Source: Montifringilla adamsi (taxonomy: Eukaryota > Chordata > Aves > Passeriformes > Passeridae). Taken from it: a stretch of DNA of 64,000 nt. Below are positions 47,291 through 57,600 of this stretch, piece by piece. The notes beneath the pieces were generated by a model. That model ran no database searches and had not been told where the DNA came from. It was given only the letters and a program-made list of their open reading frames with translations. Position 1 is the first letter of the stretch. Each line of letters starts with the position of its first letter. The stretch covers positions 14,900,779-14,964,778 of the forward strand of contig JAGGNK010003335.1 in NCBI GenBank assembly GCA_017590115.1, in the 5' to 3' direction. A program made the translations under genes and the position numbers.

Positions 47291-48184
47291 GGACTGGGGC
47301 TGGCTGGGATGCTGGAGGCCATCTCCTGCCCTGTCCCTGGTGTCCTGGAGAAGAGGCCACAGCCCTGGTTCATGGCACCAGTGGAGCACAGGCAGGGACC
47401 TGGGGCAGCTGAAGGGGAAATCACCTGCACAGAGCCAGAGCCCGAGGCTGGAGACGTGTTAGTGAGTGTGTGGTGGTTTAATACTCCTAACGAACCAGAA
47501 ACCTCGAAGCAGTTATAGTTTGCACATTTGCTAATTCAGATTTTTAGCTTTTGGGAAATAACGATTAAAAGCAAAGGTTTTTAGAGAAATAGCTGTTTAA
47601 AGCTCTGTTCTCTGGGTGAGGAGCTGATTGTTTGCAGGTAATTTAGCACGAGGCTGACAGCTCACAAGGTAGCACCTACCTATTACTTATTGTAAATCCT
47701 CCCTTCTGCTAATGAAGCTTATTCTGCTTCTAAACCTCAGACAAAAGGGTCTAGAAAATCACACCTGGGCTCTAAACTCACTGACGCACGCAGGAAGGGA
47801 AAAAGTCTGCAGGAGCCGGGTGCCCCGGAGACCAGCCTGGCTTGGATTAGGCAGGGATGGCAGAGCAGGGTCTGCAGCTGGGACGGGGGGCAGTTGGAGC
47901 AATCCCATCTCCACAGCGGGATTTCTGCGTCCCTGCTGTGTCCCCATCCCTCTGGGAGCCCCCCACAGCCCCCATCGCCCCCCATCAGCTGCTCCCCCAG
48001 GCCTGGCCTGCCCCAGCAATCAGATAATTAAATATCTGCAGGTTGCTCAGAGCTTTTGCTCACAGCCAGCTGTGGGTGAAGAGCAGAGCAGGAGGGACAG
48101 GGGATGGGAGAGCTCCGGGGATGAGCCCCAGATGGGCTGAACGTGGCTGGCAGTGAAGGCACCACGGGGGTGAGCATCTCCCTG

Positions 48185-48440
48185 GCTGGAAAGGGCTGGA
48201 AAGGGCTTAAATCCCATCCAGTGCCACCCTGCCATGGCAGGGACACCTCCCACTGTCCCAGGTGCTCCCAGCCCTGTCCAGCCTGGCCTTGGCACTGCCA
48301 GGGATCCAGGGGCAGCCCCAGCTGCTCTGGGCACCCTGTGCCAGGGCCTGCCCATCCTCCTAGGGAAGGATTCCTGCCCAATCTCCCATCCATCCCTGCC
48401 CTCTGGCAGGGGGAGCCATTCCCTGTGTCCTGTCCCTCCA
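48185..48440 (-). mobile_element. CR1-type fragment, reverse
   Basis: Complement of the 32940 and 35100 copies: GGGACACCTCCCACTGTCCC, then CAGGGATCCAGGGGCAGCCC. Confidence 0.85.
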
Positions 48441-50848
48441 TGCCTTGTCCAAAGCCCCTCTCCGGGGTCACACAGAGGTAAGTGCTCATTCCCAGCCGAT
48501 GGCACCGTGTCCCTGCTGTCCTGGCAGCCAGCAAGGAGCTTTTCCCAGGGCTGTCCCAGCCCCTGAGCAAACAATCTCGCTCTGCCCTGGGTACCTCGGC
48601 CAGCGCAGCCGCCGGTGGCACTGCAGTGACACCTTGGTGACACCAGGCTGGGACACTGCCACCTCTGCTGGCCCCATGGATGAGGACAGGGGTGGGACAG
48701 CCCTGCCTGCCCCGTGCCCAGCTGTGCTCCCTTTCCCACTCCAGAGATCCTGGAGATGCTTTGTTCCTTTTTAAAGCTCATTAATTTTGCTGCAGCCATC
48801 ATCATTAATATTTCTGAGCCTGGGAGAGGCACGTGCTGCTTTTCCCTCTGTTTTACTGCTGGTTATTTTTTGCCACGTTTGGGTTTGGCTGGGATTTTTT
48901 TTTTTTTTCAGCCACTGTTGTTGTTGCTTTTGCCCAGTTTTTGCTGAGTTTTGCTGCCCTGTGTGGTACCCGGAGCGCTGCAGCCCAGCCCGAGCAGAAC
49001 CAATGACATCCCCATCACGCTGCTGTTTATTATTTATTTCCCCAGCAACGGGGATATATTTAGCCCGAGAGCTTTGAGCTGTTTCAGCCCCATTATGCTC
49101 AGCAAAGCCAGCAGTGAGCAGTGGCCGAGGGGCACAGGAGCCCCCCGGGACCCCAGCAGGGACCCCCGACCTGTCGTTGGCCCGGGCAGGGGCTGCAGGA
49201 GGGGAGGGTGTGAGAGCCACATCCCGTGGCTCCCTGGGACTCGCCAAGGGTTGGGCTGGCCTGGGTGGATTTTTGACAATTATTTTTAGCAGTTGCTGTG
49301 TTTGAGGCTGGCAGGCCAGCGCTGTGTTTGTTTGGGGGAGGAACACGTGCGGCTCGGTGCAGCCAGCTGGAGGAACTCTGCCTGCGAGCCAAAAAGGGTA
49401 AAAAGGAAAAGGGTAGGAGAGAAATGAGGAATTAAAAAATGCTGGCTTTCAATTCTGGATTTATTCTTGCAGGAGCCCAGATGGGCGCGTGCTGGGGCCC
49501 GGCCAGGAGCCCAGGGTGACAGGATGGCAGGAGCAGCCCCCTGCCCCTGTCACTGCCTGTGCCCCCTGCTTGCTCCTCAGGGATGCAGCTCCCCGTGTCC
49601 AGCCCCTGGAGATCATTTCCCCTCCATGCTCTGCTCCTTGGGGACACCAGGTCCCCTTCCCCAGCAGGAAGTGTCACCCCATGTCCGGCATCAGGAGCAC
49701 AATTAGTGCCCACATCTGGCACTGCCTCAGCAGTTTTGCCCCAGCCTTTTAATGTGGTTTGATCTCAAATCAACAGATCCCGTAATTAGAAGTATTCCAC
49801 TTAGCTGTTATTTTTTTAACCTAAGGTTCCCTGTTGTGACCTCAGAGAAAATCCTTCATTATGCTCTGGAGCTGTGCCGGGCCTGTGATGGGTTGGATAA
49901 GGCTATTTACTGCCACCCCCTCCTCCAGGTTGGATTTTATCAGCTGACCCATGGGCTGAGGCACTGGACATCAGTGCACTCCCTTCTGATGGTGCTGCTC
50001 CTCCAGCCAGACTTTGACAAGTCCAATATTTGCACTTTTTTTATTTTGAAATGTCCATGTAATTTATTTATATATATTTATATAATGTATTTTCAGGATC
50101 ACCAATAATTGAAGTTATCAGTAACCCTTCTAAGGAAATGCACCAAACTTGCTGGACCCTGGCAGGAGCTTGGCAAGAGCACTGAGAGCATCTGGGAGCC
50201 CCTTTGGGATAAGCAGTAATCTACAGCCAAGGAGTCTTTTCTTCTGTAAAAGCCCAGGATTTGTGCCTGACACGGAACAGCTCCGTGTGCCCAGAGCTCG
50301 CTGCAGAGGGGACAAACCAGGGACAAACCAGCCCCCTGGGGACCATCCTGGGCACAAACACGGACTCGAAAGCTCCAATCCTAAATGTCAGAGCTGTAAA
50401 AATGGCATTTAATGGCATCTTTCCCTAACCAGTCTGAAATGCCATCATTTGACTGGGGTGATGTGAACACAGCAGAAATCATGAATTGCAATCGCATGCT
50501 GGGCTTCCTCCGAATTCCTTGGAAGCTGAGGATGGAGCCCAAGACAGCAAAGAGCAGCAGGTGAGGGAGGGCAGCCCGTGACCCAGCCCACCCCCAGGGC
50601 CATGGAGCACGGCAGGCTGCAGAGGGAAGGGGCACAAATCCCACAGGGAATCGGATCCTGGCCACAGGATGCTTCTGGTATCAGTGCTTCTGTAAATGGA
50701 ACGGGACAAAGGGGATTTTGGGTGGAATGTGACCACACTGAGGACTTGATGCACTCACCGCGAGGCTGGAGCCCGTGCGGCTCTGAGCAGCTCTTTATCT
50801 GAGTGGCTGATGGCTCTCCTTGGAGCATCTTTCCATAACTGTGGCCTG

Positions 50849-50854
50849 AATAAA
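50849..50854 (+). terminator. ARHGAP26: Possible distal poly(A) signal AATAAA of ARHGAP26
   Basis: First canonical AATAAA on the + strand after the ARHGAP26 stop, 6.75 kb downstream. The following 40 bases are only modestly T/G-rich. It lies about 0.75 kb from the distal NR3C1 end on the other strand. Confidence 0.35.
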
Positions 50855-51481
50855 CGCGGTTATCGTAAATCCCATCCCTGCCTCGCCTCTGACCCCCTCC
50901 GCAGCCATCCAGCTTGGGAATTACCGAAGGGAAATTTATGTAAGCTTTGTTTTAATTGCAAACAATTCAAAGAAATCGTTCCCTGCTGGGAACTCGGCCT
51001 TTTCTGCTGCAGTTAAATGAGATTTTATTACAGCAGGCTCGCCCTGTGGCTCGGGGGGAAGGCTGAGCTGTGCTGGGGGAAAACCGCGGCGGTTTGAGGG
51101 GCTGGAAACGTCAAAAACTCCAGCAAGGCAGGGAAGGAGCTCCACGGCAGCATCTTCTGCTCCAGGCTGAGACCTGAACCCGAGAGCAGCATCCTCACGG
51201 CCACAGAGGCTCCTCTCAGCCCTGCTGATCTGCCAAGTCCTTTTCCCTTTCTCCTGGGCTCGGTTCTGTCCCGGCACAGGAGCCAGGGCAGCTCGGCCCC
51301 AGCAGCCCTCCCTGCCCAGGGTCTGTCCCAGCCCACGCCCGCGAGCCCCGAGGCTTCTCAGCGCCTTTTATTTCCCTCCATCACTAATGGCAGCTGGCAC
51401 CTGCCTTGGGAGGGAGCTTTTATCACGTTCTGATGAGTATCAGACCGCTGGCAGCCACGGCGGTGGCAAAATACACTTAAC

Positions 51482-51570
51482 ATCATAGAATTAAAGAGGG
51501 ATTGAGGTTGGAAGGGACCATAAACTCACAGAGTCCCTCCCCTGCCATGTCAGACCCAACCCTCTCCAAG
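51482..51570 (-). mobile_element. CR1-type fragment, reverse
   Basis: CATAGAATTAAAGAGGGATT, then GAGGTTGGAAGGGACCATAA, just beyond the distal NR3C1 cleavage site. Confidence 0.75.
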
Positions 51571-51609
51571 ACCACAACAAAAACTCCACAAAAGCATTTT
51601 GGAGCCATT

Positions 51610-54600
51610 TAATGAAAAAAGCAGAATTTTATTATATGGTTTCTGTCCATTATTCGGCATTGCTGTAAATGGCTCACATTTACTGCAACTTCTGTACAGA
51701 TGTGTGGCTTTGTATTACCAGAACAGCAAATTTAAATGAAAAAATAAATGTTCAACAATTCCACACAAGCTTTTACAGTCCAACATTTCACTGAGTAGGT
51801 GAAAACTACAGACTTGTTACTACAGAATTATTCAGCATGAATAAAAAACTACAACTTTTATTTTTAAACAGGAGTCACTGGTTTAATTTCTTTTTAATGC
51901 TGTTTAAAATTGCTGTGATAAAAATAATGATATTTTTTTTTAATAATGCCATACACTGGTATGATATAGGATTTGTCCCCAGTATATATCTTTTTTGTTT
52001 AATATACAAAATAGAGTAATGACCCATCGCTGCCTCTGCTGTGGGCAGGGGGTTGGAGGTGGGGTGTTCCCAACACTCCCAGCCTTCCCTCGGACACGAG
52101 GCCTCTCGACCTTCATGGAAAATTTGGTTCCTATGAGACATCGATGGCTCATCAAGCCCTGGCTGCACGCTGGGACAGGGGCAGAGCGTGCCTGGTCTGT
52201 GACCGTGGGATCCCAGCCTGGCCTGGGTGGGAAGGGACCCCACAGCTCATCTGTTCCCCCACCTTCCAGCAGACCAGGCTGCTCCCAGCCCCGTCCCAGC
52301 GGCCTCGAACGCTTGCAGGGATATAAGAATACAATCTCTACAAAACCTCACTCTAAGCCACGTCCCTGAAGTCCTCCCTCTCTGGAGTTTGGCCGCGGGG
52401 TGTTCCCCACAGCCCGCGTTCATCCAGGCACTTCCTCCTTCCCGACCTTTTCCCGTGGAAACGGCGAGGTCACTTTTCGGCATCGATTGGCACCGGTCCC
52501 CAGCCCCCCGCCCCCCGCGCCCCCGTGTCCCCCTAAGGCCATTGCGAGTCCTGAGCTGCCCCCGCCGCGCGGGCGGATCCGTGCACTTTGTGATAAGGCA
52601 CTGAAGGGCCAAGGCCGAGTTCTCCCTGCTTTATCCAGAGTGCAGGGACTCCCCACTGCCACACGGACCACGGATAACAGGACACGGACTGCTCACTGCT
52701 GGCTACAGCACTACGGAGTCTCACTGGTGAGTTTGAACTGAACAGCACGTACAGGACGATTCTTCCTCGAACATCACAGTTTCCTCTGTTTTTCCTTAAA
52801 TCCAGAGACTAGAAATGAAGATACAGGCAAACAGACACAAGGGGCAGAGAGCCTCTCCTCTTATGCGACCGGTTCTCTCACGGGGGAATCAAAGAACCCC
52901 AGGATTGGGGTTGGAAGGGATCTTAAAGCTCATCCAGTTCCAACCCCCGACTCCACCGGCTGCTGGAGTTCACTGCAGTTGCTTTTGCTGGCAAAAATGA
53001 CAATTTGGGGTCCCTGCACCCCGACCCGCACACGCTGTCCCCAGGCTCTGGGGATGCAAGTTTATAAAACGTTCTGCAAAGAAAGAGCAGGTTTCCCCTA
53101 CCCCAGGACCCCCCAACCCCACCAGTACAAACTCCTATCTGTATCGCAAACGGGCGCGGAGGATTCCCAACGACTTGGGCTGGAAGTTGTAATTAAAATC
53201 CTGACCTTTACCTATTACAAAATGTACATATTCCTTACAGATCAAAGAAGAGAGTGATTATTTTCTTTTATTAAAGATGCTATTTTACTCCAAAGTACTG
53301 AATATAGGATCTTTTTTTAATAGGTATAACATTCAAAAAGAGCTTTAAGAAAGGATGAGAATTGAGTTTCCTATTTCAGTTGGAAACCAAGGTCTGCTCA
53401 ATGTAGAAATGTGCTGTGAACACCCCACGCTCTCTATTTACATATTGCTGGCACCTGGATGTGGATTATTGCCCAATTTCCAAGCTGTTTCTGCTGTCAG
53501 AGCTGTGACAGTTTCTGCAGCGGGGTCTGGTTCAGCCGTGCCTCGGGAGCGGCTCCCGACCATACAGATAGGAGTATCCCCCCCAAACCCAACGGGAATT
53601 GTACACAGTGATTCAATGAACACAACCCAACCCCACAAACACCCAGGAGCACAGGTTTCCCCTCGGAACAGAGCACTTCTTTGGACACCAACACCGACAG
53701 CCCCGGTGCTGCCTCCGGCCAAACCACGCGCCACGGTTTCCACTCAGCGTATCTGTGACCCCTACAAAAAATATAATTACATGTATCATGATAAAGCAAT
53801 CTGTCATCTAAAAATCATCCTTATTATACACTATACAAGCTATTTTACAATCATTTAATAAATTGCTTTTAAAGCTGCAGTAGCCCTTCCCTTTTTTTCT
53901 TGGATCAGCGAATATACCGATTATACATATTTGAAACTATAACTAAATATAAAAATATATTAGGTTTTGTATTTTCTCAGACGATCTTTCTCATTTCTAT
54001 TACACAAACGACCTGGCCACTTCGAGTAAAAATCAAATTTTAGAGTGGCATAGTAAATATTTCAGTTTTGAGATACAGAAAATCGTTAAGGTGCACGTAG
54101 AAAAGGCTACTACAGCTTCTAAACGTCGAAAATATCCTCATCAATGGCAACAAGGAGAAATCCACAAGGCCTACGGGAATTTATGGCACGCCAGGAATTC
54201 AATGTGAAGGGCTGCAGCCTTACAAAGACAGAAAGTTTGACGGACAACTCTAAGACCACGAACTCAGTAGCGGAGCTCTCCCGCTCTCCGGGAAAGAGGA
54301 TGGAGCAGTCAGTGAAGGGTGGAGATGCGGAATTGGGTCTCTAACCAGGTGAGTTCAGAGCTGGGAGATCCAGTCCCAGCTGCACGGACGAGTCCCCGCA
54401 GAGGAGGATCCTGGACTCCTGCGGGAGAACAGCCCCAGCCGCGGGGTGCTCGCACGTCCTCCCCCGTCCGTGGGCTCTCCGCAAATATTTCTGTGATGGC
54501 AGCTTTAAGCGTATAGAAAACGGAGTTTCTCCACACAGAAGTAAACTTTTCTGAAGCTATGCATATTTTCCTGAAAATTTCCTGATGGGCAGTCAGGACT

Positions 54601-57600
54601 GATCTTCTTGGCATCAATGCAGCCCGTGACTCTTTGCGTTATGGCTGTTGCATCGTATGCAAAAATCAGGCTTCTTTTTTTTTTTTTTTTCTTTTTCAAT
54701 ATATAAAATAACCTGCTCATTTACATCCAGTTAGGACTGGGTTAATTTTCTATGAATATGCATATCCAACACTTTTGCAATGTACCAAAAGGATTTGTTT
54801 CGTCTGGATCTACTGAAATGAGATTTGAGAGTCTTCTCCCACCCACCCGGGCCCTTAGAAAAAACCCAATTTTTATGGCCACTTTGCCGCTTGAAAGCAT
54901 TAGGTTAGAAAAGCCCAACCCAGTTTCACATGAATCTACGTGAGTATTTACTGTCTAGAGGTCATTTAGGAAAGCTACGAGCTGCCCCACCTTAAAAAAC
55001 CAGCTGTACAATAGGCATCTTGAAGTATTACAAAAAAATTATGTAAGAAAAAATGAACAAGCCGAGTTCACGGTATATAAAGGAAATTGCTAAAACCAGA
55101 CAGTAATAGCTATAAAAGGCACAACTTCCCTTTTCTGATATACACTTGTAAACTTTCTTCAGGTTACATGCATAAACCAAAATACTACCTTAACTTTAAA
55201 AAAAAAAAAAAAAATCCAAAACACTTTACTAAAAAAAAAAAAAAAAAAAGCCTAAAAAATTGTCTCCAGCCAACTGCAGCAATTAATTAATTAATTAGCA
55301 GAATGTTCGTAACAGCCTCAGAGCTTGTCACTGGTGGTTTGATGCATCCAGGGATGGTGCACGAGGGGAGAGAGAAAATTTCTGCCAAAACCACGATTTC
55401 TTTTCCTTTCCTTTCTCCCCAATCCTTTCCCCAACGCGAGAAATCCGCTGCTTCTCCAGCCTAACTCTTGGCCCTCTGTAAACCACATGTAGTGCATAAT
55501 TACAAAAGAAACACCTGCGAGGACAAAAGGAACAAGTTCTGTAGGTTTTCTCTTTACAAAACAAAGCTATCGTGTGACGGTTTCTTAAGGCAACCCTTTG
55601 TGTTAAGGCAGTCACTTCTGATGAAACAAGAGCTTCTTGATATTTCCATTGGAATATTTTGGTATCTGATTGCTGATGATTTCTGCCAACATTTCTGGGA
55701 ACTCAATACTCATGGATTTATCCAAAAATGTCTGGAAGCAAAAGCTCAGAAGATTTTCAACCACCTACGAGTGACAAGACAAAGAATTACTTGCAGATGA
55801 AGACGTTCAGAGAACATCCCCCTCCCTCCTCCCAGCTCCTGCCCACAGGATGGGGCTCAGGCAAGACGTGCACAGGAATCCTCATTTAGTTCATTAATTA
55901 TTGTCAATGGCACTCTGATATAAACCAACCAGACAGACTGTGCAAGGCTTCACCAACACTGAGGAGATTCGGTACCAATTCCCATTCCAGCAGAGAAATA
56001 ACACACACATGGATAAGCTAAATGAGATCTTTCCAGGTGCTTGGTACAGTAACAAGAAAAAACCAGTAATTCTGAGGTCTCAAAGTTACCCTTGTCTTAA
56101 ACACTGCTTTGTGCTACATGTGTAATTAGAATTAAACTGCCAAAGGAGACGGTCTGAATTGGAAATTCCTTCAAAATTAGATCACTGCTAACACCACACA
56201 TACTGCTGAGGCATTGTTTTAATGGAATTTCAAACTATTCCATAAACTCTTTACTTCTTGGGCTCTGAGATAAGACTGGTTTAAATACCACATTTCTGCT
56301 TCTACTGCAAAGTCAGTTACAGTTCCTGAGCTCCTCCTTTTTAAAGCAACGTCATTTTTAAGAACTACAGAGACTGAAAACGAGATTAATTATACAATTA
56401 ATTGCTGTGGATTGCACTGCAGAGGCAGCCTGAGAGGACTATGGTCAAGGCTCTCAATTTGCCTTTCGTGAGACAGCAGAGGAGCTCGGCCTCCTCCTCC
56501 TCCTCCTCCTCCTCCTCCCCGATATTCTCCCTTTAAATAAAAAGAGCAGGAGGAGCTCGCTGTCCCCGCCCCAAACGTATTTCTCTGGAATTCCTGCAGC
56601 ATTCCTGTCAGGACTTACATCATGCATAGAGTCCAGCAGTTTAGTCAGTTGATAAAATCGCTGCCAGTTCTGGCTGGAGTTCCCTTCCCTCTTGACGATG
56701 GCCTTGCCCAGCTCCTTGATGTACGTCATGCGGATCTCCTCAAACAGGGACTGGCTCTTCAGGCCCTCCTTGGGAACTGCAACATGGACACCAGCCTTTA
56801 GAACACTGCCAAACTCAACCGGGACATGATTTAGGTTCTCTTACATTAGTTACACTGAGAGGGAATCTTCATCAGGAGCTGTAGACAGGACAAGGAGCAA
56901 GAAGGGAAGTTTAGGGTAAAATATGGAATTCTTCCCTGTGAGGGTGGGCAGGCCCTGGCACAGGGTGCCCAGAGCAGCTGTGGCTGCCCCTGGATCCCTG
57001 GAAGCGTTTAAAACCAGGTTGGAATAAGGTGAGCTTTAAGGTCCCTTCCAACCCAAACCATTCCGTGATTCTGTGAAAATGAGCAGAAGAAAAAGGACTT
57101 GGACTGACTGAAATGACAGCAGAGAGACAAGGAGAGAGCAGGACGGGACAGTGACCAGCTGTCAAAGTGACCAGCTTTAGACACAAAGCACAGGCTTGCT
57201 GCAAAATGAGAAAAAAACCTCCAAAGATATTCCACCAAAAAACAGCAGGAAGGGAACTGGACCATGGAGGCAACAACACCCAGCCTGGGAAGCAGCTTGA
57301 TGGAGAAGCACCAGAGATGGAGCTCCTGTGTCCTCCAGCCCTGGAGAAATGTGACATTAGGAAGGTTCCTTAAAAATTCCGTGTGCCCAGGGAAGAGCAA
57401 GGGCAGGATCACAGGATGGCTTGGCTTGGAAAGCATCTTGAAAGATCATCTGGTCCTGAGCCTCCTGACATGGATCAAGTAACGGGTCCAGGCAAGGCAT
57501 GACAGACTGAACAAACAGACTGCACCAGCCATGGGAAACTGGGCATGGACACAGCTTGTTTGGGACAGGGAGGGGACATCCAGACAGGGCTGGGCAGGTG

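Larger units (their letters stand above)
44096..50875 (+). other. ARHGAP26: ARHGAP26 3' UTR (end uncertain) and intergenic sequence
   Basis: Sequence after the ARHGAP26 stop. The first 1.1 kb is GC-rich, then 45230-45430 is AT-rich with several TATTTTTA/ATTTTTGA motifs, like a vertebrate 3' UTR. An ATTAAA at 45593-45598 could end a short mRNA. The first canonical + strand AATAAA I find is at 50849-50854, which would give a UTR of about 6.8 kb. I recall the human mRNA as also having a very long UTR, so the distal end is plausible but unproven. The segment contains the G-rich minisatellite at 46910-47290 and a CR1 fragment at 48185-48440. I see no conserved ORF in it. Confidence 0.5.
51610..53249 (-). 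other. NR3C1: NR3C1 3' UTR, distal extension used by a longer mRNA (inferred)
   Basis: Segment between the proximal and distal - strand poly(A) signals. The AT-rich end (51600-52020) looks like a conserved 3' UTR and ends with a canonical signal followed by a GU-rich element. The total UTR would be about 4.0 kb, consistent with the short and long GR mRNAs known in mammals. The middle holds two CR1 fragments (52205-52310 and 52888-52965) and a CpG-rich stretch (52380-52600), so this part is not uniformly conserved. Confidence 0.6.

Noticed and set aside
46875..47462. Asn/Pro/Thr-rich - strand and Gly/Leu/Val-rich + strand ORFs of 120-163 codons
   Set aside because: Translations of the 17-bp G-rich minisatellite, open on both strands.
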